Source: Micromonospora sediminimaris
Lineage (GTDB): Bacteria; Actinomycetota; Actinomycetes; Mycobacteriales; Micromonosporaceae
DNA: 64,000 nucleotides
Direction of reading: 5' to 3'
NCBI GenBank assembly: GCA_900112325.1
Contig: FOLJ01000007.1
Span: 124,001 to 188,000, forward strand
The notes beneath the pieces were generated by a model. The model saw nothing but the letters and a program-made list of their open reading frames with translations, did no database searches and was not told the origin of the DNA. Every line of letters starts with the position of its first letter. Positions within the stretch are counted from its first letter, which is position 1. The position numbers and the translations under genes are program-made. Shown in pieces: positions 34,168 to 42,216 of the stretch.

Positions 34168-34920
34168 TCAGCGGAGGGCTTCGCGGGAGAGGAAATCGGC
34201 GCGGCGGATCACCTCGGGCAGGCGGTAGCGCCGGCTCAGGTCGAGCGTGATCGTGGTCGCCTGGTTGAGGCTGGTGCGGTGGCCGACCGAGACGAAGACC
34301 GGCTTGACGTCGGTCTGCGTACGCAGCACCCGACCCAGCACCTCGTCGCCGTCGCGCAGTGCCGACCACTCGCCCCGACGGGTGCCCGGCTCGTCGTACG
34401 CACCGACGAAGGGCGTCTTGGCCACCCCGAAGGTGGGCAGCCCGGTCAGCACGCCCAGGTGGCAGGCGAGCCCGAACCGCCGGGGGTGGGCGATGCCGTA
34501 CCCGTCGCAGACCACCACCTCGGGGCGATGGCCGAGCCGGCCCAGCGCCGCCATCAGGATCGGCACCTCCCGGAAGGCCAGCAGCCCCGGCACGTACGGG
34601 AAGCTCACCGTGCCCGGTACCACGGCCGACTCCACCTCGGCGCCGGTGGTCAGGTCGATGACCACGGCGGCGGCGACGATCCGCGACGAATCCTTGTGGT
34701 ACGACACGTCCACGCCGGCGACCAGCCTCGGCGCGCCGTCCAGGCATTCCTCCAGGTCGAGGTGCCGCCGCAGCTCCTGCTGGATCCGCTCCGCCTCGGC
34801 CACGGAGGCCGGCGAGATGGCCGCCGCGCCCGGCTCCTCGGCGGTGGCCGCCGCGCCCGGCTCCTCGACTACCGCCGGCTCGTCGTCGGAGTGCGGCCGG
34901 TCGGCAGTGACGATCGTCAT
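34168..34920 (-). CDS. nfi: Endonuclease V (deoxyinosine 3'-endonuclease)
   Basis: 250 residues. Endonuclease V nicks DNA (or RNA) next to inosine produced by adenine deamination. Motifs: VAGVDVSYHKDSSRIVAAAV with the first catalytic Asp, VPGLLAFREVPILMAAL, VVVCDGYGIAHPRRFGLACH with the second Asp, LGVLTGLPTFGVAKTPFVG, and VGHRTSLNQAT. A 45-residue Ala/Glu/Pro-rich N-terminal extension containing a near-repeat (EEPGAAATAEEPGAAAIS) is not part of the E. coli enzyme. ATG 34920 is chosen; a later start is possible. Confidence 0.93.
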   Translation of the reverse strand: MTIVTADRPHSDDEPAVVEEPGAAATAEEPGAAAISPASVAEAERIQQELRRHLDLEECLDGAPRLVAGVDVSYHKDSSRIVAAAVVIDLTTGAEVESAVVPGTVSFPYVPGLLAFREVPILMAALGRLGHRPEVVVCDGYGIAHPRRFGLACHLGVLTGLPTFGVAKTPFVGAYDEPGTRRGEWSALRDGDEVLGRVLRTQTDVKPVFVSVGHRTSLNQATTITLDLSRRYRLPEVIRRADFLSREALR

Positions 34921-34949
34921 GAGGTGCGAGCGTACGACCAAAGCGGCGG

Positions 34950-35222
34950 TCAGTCGGTGGGGTGTGGGCGAGGAGCTCGTGGGGCGGCCCAGCCGAGGAA
35001 CCGCTCGTGCAGCGCGGCGGGCTTCGGCGCGTTGTGGGGGTCGAGGCGGTACAGATCCTCGACCGCGTCGTACAGCAGCCCGGCGAGGTAGATCGACAGG
35101 GCCACGTGACTGTCCCGGTACTCGGCGAGGAGGGTGAGCCGGGCGTTGGCGCAGGGCCACGGTGCGGCGCAGGCCCGGCACAGCCAGAGCGGCCGGAGCG
35201 CGACGTGGATCTGCGACGTCAT
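34950..35222 (-). CDS. Small cysteine-cluster protein
   Basis: 90 residues. N-terminal WLCRACAAPWPCANARLTLL has three cysteines in a CxxC-x4-C arrangement, hinting at metal binding, followed by helices HVALSIYLAGLLYDAVEDLY and LHERFLGWAAPRAPRP. Similar small proteins are common in actinobacteria beside Scr1-type regulators and are sometimes labelled flavin reductase, which this sequence does not support. ATG 35222 has AGGAG upstream. It is divergent from the Scr1-type regulator, with 224 nt between in which I see no gene. Confidence 0.7.
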   Translation of the reverse strand: MTSQIHVALRPLWLCRACAAPWPCANARLTLLAEYRDSHVALSIYLAGLLYDAVEDLYRLDPHNAPKPAALHERFLGWAAPRAPRPHPTD

Positions 35223-35446
35223 CTGCGTACTCCTGTCTGCCAGCCGGTTGGCGGCGGGGCCGTCCGTCGCCGACGTGCCGGACGGCCCCGCCTCGGTTGC
35301 GCCCGTCCTTTCTGCCGGATCCGGGCGGTTCCGATGGGGACAGTCTGGTGCGCCGCCGACTACGCTCGGAAGGCATCCCATCGCCCTGTGTGCCTGGTCT
35401 GTCCCCCGGTGAGGGCGGTGAGAAACGCCTGTCGTGCTGGTGAGGA

Positions 35447-36247
35447 GTGGTGTGGGTGGACGAGCGGTCGCGAGTGCTCATCGAGGAACTGCGACACATG
35501 CGGGCGGCACGCAAGGTGACGCAGGAGGATCTGGCCCGGGCGATCAACTATTCGCCGTCGACGGTGGCCATGGTGGAGACCGAGGCGCGTAAGCCGCCGC
35601 CCGACTTCTGGGAGCTGGCGGACGCGGCACTCGACACCGGCGGCGCGTTCGTCCGGATGCTGGCCCGGCTCGGTGCGCCGCAGTGGATGCGGGAGTGGGA
35701 GGCCAACGAGCGGCAGGCCACCGTGCTGCGGTCGTTCCAGCACACGGTGGTGCCGGGGCTGCTGCAAACCTCGGCGTACGCCCGCGCGCTGTTCCGCAGC
35801 GTCGGCCTCTACGACGACGCGGAGGTGGAGCGGCGGGTGGAGGCGCGACTGGCCCGGCAGGCGGTGCTCACCTGCGAGCGACCGCCGCAGCTGGTCACGG
35901 TGCTGGACGAGCACGTGCTGCGCCGGCCGGTCGGTGGGCCGGTGGTGATGCGCGAGCAACTGTGGCGGCTGGTCAAGCTGGCCACCGAGCACGCCCGGGT
36001 ACGGCTGCACGTGGTGCCCGCCTCGGTCGGCGCGTATCCGGGTGTCGCCGGGGCCTTCGTGCTGGCTACCCTTCCCGGTGGGGAGGATGTGGCCTATCTG
36101 GACGATCAGCTCAAGGGCCAGGTGATCGACCACACCGAGGACGTGCTGGCGATCCGGGCCTCCTGGGAGGCGATCCAGGGCGAGGCGTTGCCGCCCCGGC
36201 AGTCGATCGAGTTGTTGACGGAGGTGGCGGAGTCATGGCGGAGCTGA
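35447..36247 (+). CDS. Scr1/WhiJ-family helix-turn-helix regulator (DUF5753)
   Basis: 266 residues. N-terminal XRE-type helix-turn-helix (LRHMRAARKVTQEDLARAIN, YSPSTVAMVETEARKPP), then the DUF5753 domain (EANERQATVLRSFQHTVVPG, LLQTSAYARALF, VYLDDQL-like DVAYLDDQLKGQVIDHTED). This family includes WhiJ and AbaA-linked regulators of Streptomyces development. GTG 35447 is listed; 35456 gives better spacing from GAGGAG. Its end overlaps the DUF397 gene by 13 nt. Confidence 0.92.
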   Translation: MVWVDERSRVLIEELRHMRAARKVTQEDLARAINYSPSTVAMVETEARKPPPDFWELADAALDTGGAFVRMLARLGAPQWMREWEANERQATVLRSFQHTVVPGLLQTSAYARALFRSVGLYDDAEVERRVEARLARQAVLTCERPPQLVTVLDEHVLRRPVGGPVVMREQLWRLVKLATEHARVRLHVVPASVGAYPGVAGAFVLATLPGGEDVAYLDDQLKGQVIDHTEDVLAIRASWEAIQGEALPPRQSIELLTEVAESWRS

Positions 36248-36429
36248 CCGACGCCCGGTGGCGCACAAGCACCCGGAGCAGCACCAACGGCGGAGACTGC
36301 GTCGAGGTGGCCGACAACCTGCCCGGCCTGGTCGCGGTCCGGGACAGCAAGGACCGCGACGGCGCGGTGCTGGTCTTCGGCCCGGCGGCCTGGCGGACGT
36401 TCGTGGCGGTGCTTCCGATCAGCCGGTGA
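36235..36429 (+). CDS. DUF397 small partner protein
   Basis: 64 residues with the DUF397 hallmarks WRTSTRSSTNGGDCVEVAD, VAVRDSKDRDG and LVFGPAAWRTFVAVL. DUF397 proteins are encoded beside Scr1/WhiJ-type regulators in large paralogous sets and are thought to act as partner or anti-regulator. The start overlaps the regulator gene. The 3' end overlaps the convergent MarR gene by 11 nt, so no terminator separates them. Confidence 0.93.
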   Translation: MAELTDARWRTSTRSSTNGGDCVEVADNLPGLVAVRDSKDRDGAVLVFGPAAWRTFVAVLPISR

Positions 36430-36904
36430 ACCAGCCGGGGATGTCGAGGCGGAACCAGTTGGCGGGGGTGACGGCCCGCAGGTCGTCCTCGATGGCGGCC
36501 ACCCGGTCCGCGCCGAGCGTTTCCGTCCAGCGCTGTCGCAGCGCGTCGAAGATGACAGCCGACCGGCGTAGCCCGTCGAGCCCGTGCGGGGTCAGCCGGA
36601 CCAGCTTGCGGCGGGCGTCGCGGCTGTCGTCGGCGCGTTCCAGGTAGCCGAGGGCGACCAGCCGGTCCACGGTCTTGCCGGCGGCCTGCTTGGAGACGCC
36701 CAGCCGGTGACCCAGCTCGGAGGCGGTGGTGCCGTCGGCGCCGACGGCCTGGAGCACGAAGCCGTGCAGCGGGCGCAGCTCCGCGTGACCCTGCCGGGCC
36801 AGCTCGGCGTGCAGGTCGTCGATGAGCGTCCGGAAGCCGGCAAGCAACAGCAGCGGCAGCACGAAGCCGGGTCGCTGCGGTTCAGGTGTTGGCAATTTCG
36901 ACAA
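36419..36904 (-). CDS. MarR-family transcriptional regulator
   Basis: 161 residues. MarR winged helix: FVLQAVGADGTTASELGHRL, GVSKQAAGKTVDRLVALGYL, ERADDSRDARRKLVRLTPHG. The frame starts with TTG at 36904; GTG 36862 would remove the first helix. A dyad (36918-36938) lies between this start and the divergent carboxymuconolactone decarboxylase-like gene, so it probably represses both, releasing on ligand binding or oxidation. The 3' end overlaps DUF397 on the other strand. Confidence 0.88.
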   Translation of the reverse strand: MSKLPTPEPQRPGFVLPLLLLAGFRTLIDDLHAELARQGHAELRPLHGFVLQAVGADGTTASELGHRLGVSKQAAGKTVDRLVALGYLERADDSRDARRKLVRLTPHGLDGLRRSAVIFDALRQRWTETLGADRVAAIEDDLRAVTPANWFRLDIPGWFTG

Positions 36905-36917
36905 CCTGGTTTACGGT

Positions 36918-36941
36918 TTGGTCAACCACGTTGACTAATCT
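36918..36941. promoter_or_regulatory. MarR-type dyad operator with -10 of the CMD gene
   Basis: GTCAAC-CAC-GTTGAC (36921-36935) is a perfect dyad extended by outer TT and AA. TAATCT (36936-36941) directly after it can serve as the -10 for the plus-strand gene. Binding would block that promoter and probably the regulator's own. The palindrome is seen directly; the MarR assignment is inferred. Confidence 0.65.
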
Positions 36942-36959
36942 ACGGCAAGGGGCGCCGCC

Positions 36960-37505
36960 ATGTCCACGCACGTATTCACCACCCACACCATCGACACCGC
37001 GCCGGAGGCTGCCCGCGCCACCATGACCGGCGTACGCCGCAAGATCGGTCACCTGCCCGGGGCGGTCGGCCTGATGGCCGAGTCCCCCGAACTGCTCAAG
37101 GGCTTCCTGACCGCAAACGCCAGCTTCGAGAGCTGCGGGCTGGACCCGATCCAGCGGGAGGTCGTGGTGCTCACGGTCGCCGGTCGGAACGAATGCCACC
37201 TCTGCGTCGCCATGCACACCGCCACCCTCGTCCGGCACGGCGCTGCCGCCGAGCTGACCGACGCGCTGCGCGCCGGCACCGACCTGCCCGACGAGCGGCT
37301 GGAGGCGTTGCGACGCTTCACCCTGGCCGTGCTCGACAACCGGGGTGCGGTGCGCGACGAGGAACTGGCCGCCTTCCTGGCCGCTGGCTACCAGCCCCGG
37401 CACGCCCTGGACGTGGTGCTCGGCGTCGGCACGTACACCATCTCCACCTTCGCCAACCGGCTCACCCGGGCGCCGATCGACCCGCCCCTGGCCGCGTACG
37501 CGTGA
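36960..37505 (+). CDS. Carboxymuconolactone decarboxylase-family (AhpD-like) protein
   Basis: 181 residues. The AhpD-type redox motif is present as NECHLCVAMHTATLV (CxxC plus downstream His), with PIQREVVVLTVAGRN before it and VVLGVGTYTISTFANRL after. Members reduce peroxides or act as alkylhydroperoxidase partners. Control by a divergent MarR gene suggests an oxidative or electrophile response. AAGGGG precedes ATG 36960. The 165 nt to the next gene hold GCAGGC-type short repeats and no gene. Confidence 0.9.
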   Translation: MSTHVFTTHTIDTAPEAARATMTGVRRKIGHLPGAVGLMAESPELLKGFLTANASFESCGLDPIQREVVVLTVAGRNECHLCVAMHTATLVRHGAAAELTDALRAGTDLPDERLEALRRFTLAVLDNRGAVRDEELAAFLAAGYQPRHALDVVLGVGTYTISTFANRLTRAPIDPPLAAYA

Positions 37506-37670
37506 GCCGAGCCAGCTCGCCGAAGAGGCACGGTCGCGCAGGCGCAGGCGCAGGCATCGCAGGATTCGCCCGACCGCGGTGTCCCGTGACAGGCGGGGGT
37601 GGGGCGCGCCACAGGGCGTACGGCCACCCGGCGTGGGCAGCACCAGCGGACGTAGGACAGACTTGCGGGC

Positions 37671-39131
37671 ATGGCGGCTCGTGGCTTCCCGTACACCGAT
37701 CTGAAGGATTTTCTCGCGGCGCTGGAGCGCGCGGGCGAACTGCGGCGCGTCAGCGTCCCGGTCGACCCGACGCTGGAGATCAGCGAGATCGTCACCCGGA
37801 CGGTGCGGGCCGACGGGCCGGCGCTGCTGTTCGAGCAGCCCACCCGGGGTGAGATGCCGCTGGCGATCAACCTGTTCGGCACCGAGAAGCGCACCGCGAT
37901 GGCGCTCGGCGTCGAGTCGCTTGACGAGATAGGCAACCGGATCGGCGAGATGCTCAAGCCGGAGCTGCCGGTGGGCTTCTCCGGCATGATGGGCGGCCTG
38001 AGCAAGGTCATGCAGCTCAAGTCGATGCCGCCGAAGAAGGTCAAGACCGCCCCCTGCCAGCAGGTGGTCTACCGGGGTGACGACGTCGACCTGAACCGGC
38101 TGCCCGGGCTCCAGGTCTGGCCGGGTGACGGCGGGATCTTCCACAACTTCGGACTGACCCACACCAAGCACCCGGAGACCGGCAAGCGGAACCTCGGCCT
38201 CTACCGGCTCCAGCAGCACAGCCACAACACCCTCGGGATGCACTGGCAGATCCACAAGAACTCCACCGCGCACCACGCCGTCGCCGAGCGACTCGGCCAG
38301 CGGCTGCCGGTCGCCATCGCCATCGGCTGCGACCCGGTGGTCAGCTACGCGTCGAGCGCGCCGCTGCCCGCCGACATCGACGAGTACCTGTTCGCCGGCT
38401 TCCTGCGCGGCGAACGGGTGGAGATGGTCGACTGCCTGACCGTGCCGTTGCAGGTGCCGGCGCACGCGCAGGTGGTGCTGGAGGGCTACCTGGAGCCGGG
38501 TGAGCGGCTGCCGGAGGGCCCGTTCGGCGACCACACCGGCTTCTACACCCCGGTCGAGCCGTTCCCGGTGCTGCACGTCGAGGCGATGACCATGCAGCGC
38601 GACCCGGTCTACCACTCGATCGTCACCTCGAAGCCGCCGCAGGAGGACCATGGCCTCGGCAAGGCCACCGAGCGGATCTTCGCACCGCTGCTGCGCTTCC
38701 TGATTCCGGACATCGTCGACTACGACCTGCCGGCCGCGGGCGTTTTCCACAACTGCGCGATCGTGTCGATCCGCAAGCGGTACCCGAAGCACGCCCAGAA
38801 GGTGATGAACGCGATCTGGGGCGCGCACATGATGTCGCTGACCAAGCTGATCGTGATCGTGGACGAGGACTGCGACGTGCACGACTACCGCGAGGTCGCC
38901 TTCCGCGCGTTCGGCAACGTCGACTACGCCCGGGACCTGCTGCTCACCGAGGGGCCGGTGGACCACCTGGACCATTCCTCGTACCAGCAGTTCTGGGGTG
39001 GCAAGGCCGGCATCGACGCCACCCGCAAGCTCCCCGAGGAGGGCTACCACCGGGGCTGGCCCGAGGAGATGACCATGGCTCCCGAGGTCGTCTCGCTTGT
39101 CGACAAGCGCTGGAAGGAGTACGGCATCTGA
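37671..39131 (+). CDS. mqnL: UbiD-family decarboxylase of menaquinone biosynthesis
   Basis: 486 residues, full UbiD length. N-terminal YTDLKDFLAALERAGELRRV, the middle VAIAIGCDPVVSYASSAPLP, the prenyl-FMN-binding E-R region RGERVEMVDCLTVPL and LPEGPFGDHTGFYTPVEPFP are all conserved. It needs prenylated FMN made by UbiX, encoded 2 kb downstream. Linkage to a UbiA-type prenyltransferase and UbiX mirrors the Streptomyces futalosine late genes (SCO4490-4492), which supports the mqnL assignment over other UbiD substrates. The stop overlaps the mqnP ATG (TGATG). Confidence 0.88.
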   Translation: MAARGFPYTDLKDFLAALERAGELRRVSVPVDPTLEISEIVTRTVRADGPALLFEQPTRGEMPLAINLFGTEKRTAMALGVESLDEIGNRIGEMLKPELPVGFSGMMGGLSKVMQLKSMPPKKVKTAPCQQVVYRGDDVDLNRLPGLQVWPGDGGIFHNFGLTHTKHPETGKRNLGLYRLQQHSHNTLGMHWQIHKNSTAHHAVAERLGQRLPVAIAIGCDPVVSYASSAPLPADIDEYLFAGFLRGERVEMVDCLTVPLQVPAHAQVVLEGYLEPGERLPEGPFGDHTGFYTPVEPFPVLHVEAMTMQRDPVYHSIVTSKPPQEDHGLGKATERIFAPLLRFLIPDIVDYDLPAAGVFHNCAIVSIRKRYPKHAQKVMNAIWGAHMMSLTKLIVIVDEDCDVHDYREVAFRAFGNVDYARDLLLTEGPVDHLDHSSYQQFWGGKAGIDATRKLPEEGYHRGWPEEMTMAPEVVSLVDKRWKEYGI

Positions 39132-40108
39132 TGGCCACCCAGCCCGCCGACCCCCGCGATCTTGCACTTTCGGTCGCTGATTCGCCCGCTTCGCCCAGCT
39201 CTGTCCCGACGAAAAGTGCAAGATCGCGGGGGCGGGTGGGGGCGTTCCTGAAGCTCGTGGCGATTGAGCACTCGGTGTTCGCGTTGCCGTTCGCGTACCT
39301 GTCGGCCTTGGTCGCGATGCAGGTGAACGGGGGGCGGGTTCGGTGGGTGGACCTGCTGCTGATCACCGTGGCGATGGTGGGGGCGCGGACGTTCGCGATG
39401 GCGGCGAACCGGATCCTGGATCGCCGGATCGACGCTCGTAACCCGCGTACCGCCAATCGGGAACTGGTCACCGGGGCGGTGAGCCTGCGGACGGCCTGGA
39501 CCGGCGCGGGCGTCGCCCTGGTGGTCTTCCTCGCCGCCGCCGCCCTGCTCAACCCGCTCTGCCTGGCGCTCGCGCCGCTGGCCGTGGTGCCGCTTGTGGT
39601 CTACCCGTACGGCAAGCGGTTCACCAACTGGCCACACGCCATCCTGGCCGCCGCTCAGATGGTCGGCCCGGTCGGTGCCTGGCTCGCGGTGACCGGTACG
39701 TTCGCCGGCTCCGGGCCGGCCTGGCTGCTCGGCGCCGCCGTCGGCCTCTGGATCGGTGGGTTCGACCTCATCTACGCCTGCCAGGACGCCGAGGTGGACC
39801 GGGAGATCGGCGTGCACAGCGTGCCGGCCCGCTACGGGCTGCGCTTCGCCCTGCACGCCTCCACGGTCGCGCACGTGGTCACCTTCGCGTTGTTCGGCTG
39901 GTTCGGCGTGCTGATCGGCTTCGGCTGGCTCTGGTGGATCGGGCTGGCCCTCACCGCGGTCGCCTTCGGCTACCAGCATCTGGTGGTCACGCCTACCGAC
40001 CTGAGCCGGGTCAACCGGGCCTTCTTCACCGCCAACGGTTTCGTCGGCATCGCACTGTTCGCCTTCGCCCTGCTCGACCTGGTCGTCCGGCTCGGCCTGC
40101 GCGCCTGA
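39131..40108 (+). CDS. mqnP: UbiA-family prenyltransferase of menaquinone biosynthesis
   Basis: 325 residues, about eight membrane helices. Prenyl-diphosphate-binding aspartates: NRILDRRIDARNPRTANREL (N-x-x-x-D-x-x-x-D) and YACQDAEVDREIGVHSVPAR (D-x-x-x-D). It attaches the polyprenyl chain to the naphthoate precursor. ATG 39131 is coupled to the mqnL stop, but residues 8-34 are encoded by an inserted palindromic repeat and are hydrophilic, unlike the family. The family-like sequence starts at GTG 39236 (VGAFLKLVAIEHSVFALPFA). Either start is possible. Confidence 0.9.
   Translation: MATQPADPRDLALSVADSPASPSSVPTKSARSRGRVGAFLKLVAIEHSVFALPFAYLSALVAMQVNGGRVRWVDLLLITVAMVGARTFAMAANRILDRRIDARNPRTANRELVTGAVSLRTAWTGAGVALVVFLAAAALLNPLCLALAPLAVVPLVVYPYGKRFTNWPHAILAAAQMVGPVGAWLAVTGTFAGSGPAWLLGAAVGLWIGGFDLIYACQDAEVDREIGVHSVPARYGLRFALHASTVAHVVTFALFGWFGVLIGFGWLWWIGLALTAVAFGYQHLVVTPTDLSRVNRAFFTANGFVGIALFAFALLDLVVRLGLRA
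39151..39232. repeat. Palindromic repeat 7, inside the 5' end of mqnP
   Basis: CCCCCGCGATCTTGCACTTT (39151-39170, continuing to 39176) faces an almost exact complement at 39207-39232 (two mismatches) around a 30-nt loop. It is the GATCTTGCACTTT type. Unlike the other copies it is not between convergent genes: it lies 20 nt after the coupled mqnL/mqnP junction, in frame and free of stop codons. A hairpin here could attenuate transcription or slow ribosomes. Confidence 0.9.
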
Positions 40109-40141
40109 TCAGCCCGCCGGCTCGGCCTGCGCGCCTGATCA
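40087..40141. repeat. 25-bp direct duplication at the mqnP stop
   Basis: CCGGCTCGGCCTGCGCGCCT-GATCA occurs at 40087-40111 and again at 40117-40141. The first copy contains the mqnP TGA and the second lies just beyond, reaching the stop of the convergent terpene synthase gene. It looks like a small tandem duplication of the gene's 3' end. Confidence 0.85.
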
Positions 40142-41131
40142 CCTGTTGGACGGCACGGCGTAGCGGGCGCTCTCCATGGTCCAGTCGATGGTGCCGCGGA
40201 CGGCTCGGGCCACCCCGTCTAGGTGGGCGGTGACGGCCGGGTCCAGCGCCGGACCGAACGAGGGCATCGTGGCGCGCAGGGCGACGAAGCGGCGCATCGA
40301 CTCGTGCCAACGCTGCGCCGCCAGCTCGACGGCGGCGGGCACCGGCACGCGGTGTGCGGTGGCCAACGCCAGCACCAGGTTGTGGCCGCCGGAGATGGCC
40401 GCGTCCCGGTCCAGCGAGGCGATGTCGTTGTACCAGGAGAGCAGGTCGTTACCGATGTCGCGGAACTGGCCCAGCCGTGGGTGGTGGTAGACCGGGTCGG
40501 GCAGCGACCGGCCGTGGACGAACTCCACAAGCGGATACGACACGTACGCCGCCGAGGTCGCCCGGCGCAGCTCGACGTACTCCTCGACGCCGGGCGCGTA
40601 CCCGGTCGCCTTGTTGACCGCCTCCTGCCACGTGCCGTCGAGGTGATGGGCGACCGCGTCGGCGAAGCGCTGCCGCCAGCGGGCGGGCATCCGGCGGCGC
40701 GGCTCCCGCCAGGCGCTGACCAGCAGCCGACGTAGCGGACCGGCCAGACCCGGGTGCCGCAGCCGGAAGCGCAGCAGCGCGACCGCGCCGTCCCGTAGGG
40801 CACGGATGTCGTCGAGGCCGGTCCGTTCGGGCCCGTCGCAGGCGTCGTCGACCAGGAAGAACCAGGTGAACAGCGCGGTCAGGGTACGCAGGTCGGTCTC
40901 GCTGGCATCGGGGTAGAGCCGCCCCGCGTAGCGGGCGAAACCGGCCCGCCCCAGCCGCTCCCGCGTCGGCGCGTCCAACGGCAGCTCGGACACCAGCCAC
41001 GCCTGCACATCGTCGGCGTACCGGGAGAGCTGTGGCGCGATGGGGCAGGCGGCACGCAGCGACGGCAGGATGTGGTGGGCGGAGTCGGCCGACGACGAGA
41101 TGGTCCCCACATCCTTCCGGTCGGCCCCCAC
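40139..41131 (-). CDS. Class I terpene synthase
   Basis: 330 residues, typical of bacterial sesquiterpene cyclases. The aspartate-rich metal site is VDDACDGPE (DDxxD). The NSE triad is GNDLLSWYND, with Asp in place of the final Glu. A C-terminal R-Y pair (ESARYAVPS) matches the family. The middle region LRRATSAAYVSYPLVEFVHG fits the effector helix. It should cyclise farnesyl or a similar diphosphate; the product cannot be read from sequence. GTG 41131 (alternative GTG 41110). It runs antisense between mqnP and the UbiX gene. Confidence 0.88.
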   Translation of the reverse strand: MGADRKDVGTISSSADSAHHILPSLRAACPIAPQLSRYADDVQAWLVSELPLDAPTRERLGRAGFARYAGRLYPDASETDLRTLTALFTWFFLVDDACDGPERTGLDDIRALRDGAVALLRFRLRHPGLAGPLRRLLVSAWREPRRRMPARWRQRFADAVAHHLDGTWQEAVNKATGYAPGVEEYVELRRATSAAYVSYPLVEFVHGRSLPDPVYHHPRLGQFRDIGNDLLSWYNDIASLDRDAAISGGHNLVLALATAHRVPVPAAVELAAQRWHESMRRFVALRATMPSFGPALDPAVTAHLDGVARAVRGTIDWTMESARYAVPSNR

Positions 41132-41289
41132 GGTGCTTTCGTCCCCGGCAGCATGCCAGCTTGCGGTGACCCCCGCAGACCCGCCGGGCGTCGGTGGCGT
41201 AACGGCTCAACCTGCGGCGATCATAGGCACCTCGGACGCCTTCCCGGGGTGCCCGACCGGAGCCGGCGGTGACCAGGCAGGCTGAGGGC

Positions 41290-41919
41290 ATGCGCGAACC
41301 ATGGGTGGTCGGGGTGTCCGGGGCGTCCGGCACGCCGTACGCGGCCGCAGTCGTACGTGGGCTGCTCGACGCCGGGGAGCCGGTGGACCTGATCGTTTCC
41401 CGGGCTGCCCGGCTGACCGTCCTCGACGAGACTGGACGGCCGTTCCGGGACGCTCACTGGGCTCAGGATCTGGCTGCCTGGCTCGGGCGGGATGTCGCCG
41501 CCGCGGATCTGCGCCACTGGCCCGCCGGTGACCTCGCCGCCGGACCGAGCAGCGGCTCCTACCCGGTACGCGGGATGGTGGTGGTGCCCGCCAGCACGGC
41601 GGCCTGCGCCGGCATCGCCATCGGCCTGTCCAAGGACCTGTTGCAGCGTGCCGCCGAGGTGAACCTCAAGGAACGTCGGCGGGTGGTCGTGGTGCCCCGG
41701 GAGACGCCGGTGACCCGAAGCCACCTGGAACACCTGATCGCGCTGCACGACGCCGGCGCGGTGGTGCTGCCGGCCAGTCCCGGCTTCTACGGTGCGGGCG
41801 CCGCCGCCTCCGGGGCCCAGTTGGTGGACTTCGTGGCGGGCAAGGTGCTCGACGCCCTCGATGTGCCGCACACGCTGTTCAAGCGGTGGGCCGGAAAGTT
41901 GAACGCGGACCGGACCTGA
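41290..41919 (+). CDS. mqnM: UbiX-family flavin prenyltransferase
   Basis: 209 residues. Makes prenylated FMN for UbiD-type decarboxylases. Conserved WVVGVSGASGTPYAAAVVRG (GASG FMN loop), VVVPASTAACAGIAIGLSKD and RRVVVVPRETPVTRSHLEHL. ATG 41290 is preferred over GTG 41269. It is separated from the UbiD and UbiA genes by the antisense terpene synthase, so it must have its own promoter in the 158-nt gap 41132-41289, where I see no clear motif. Confidence 0.9.
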   Translation: MREPWVVGVSGASGTPYAAAVVRGLLDAGEPVDLIVSRAARLTVLDETGRPFRDAHWAQDLAAWLGRDVAAADLRHWPAGDLAAGPSSGSYPVRGMVVVPASTAACAGIAIGLSKDLLQRAAEVNLKERRRVVVVPRETPVTRSHLEHLIALHDAGAVVLPASPGFYGAGAAASGAQLVDFVAGKVLDALDVPHTLFKRWAGKLNADRT

Positions 41920-41946
41920 CGGCCGGCCCGCGTCCCGACCCGTACT

Positions 41947-42216
41947 TCAGTACATTCCGGCATTCGCCGGGCCCGCAGTGCCGGTCGAAGCGGCCGGGCC
42001 CGCGTTTTGCGGTCTACCCATCTCGTCCGCCTCGTCCAGCATGCCCTCCCCTTCAAGCAGGGCTCGCACCTCGGATTCCCGAAACCGGCGATGCCCTCCT
42101 GGAGTCCGGATGCTCCCGATCCGGCCCGCCGCCGCCCATCGCGTCACGGTTTTCGGGTCCACCCGAAACAGTGCGGCGACTTCACCCGGTGTCAGCAGGC
42201 GATCTCCAGTGTCCAC
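41947..42216 (-). CDS. bldC: BldC-like MerR-type DNA-binding protein
   Basis: 89 residues. RLLTPGEVAALFRVDPKTVT, RWAAAGRIGSIRTPGGHRRF and RESEVRALLEG align closely with Streptomyces BldC, a small MerR-type protein that binds direct repeats cooperatively and delays sporulation. The last 25 or so residues (Ala/Gly/Pro-rich) are an extension. GTG 42216 is chosen for the GGAGGG 7 nt upstream. The 268-nt gap to the divergent Lrp gene contains TAGGGT at 42471 for the latter. Confidence 0.9.
   Translation of the reverse strand: MDTGDRLLTPGEVAALFRVDPKTVTRWAAAGRIGSIRTPGGHRRFRESEVRALLEGEGMLDEADEMGRPQNAGPAASTGTAGPANAGMY

Noticed and set aside
39131-41919. Terpene biosynthetic gene cluster including the UbiA-type gene
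   Set aside because: UbiD, UbiA and UbiX types fit the menaquinone set; only the single cyclase is terpene-specific, with no P450 or tailoring enzyme beside it.
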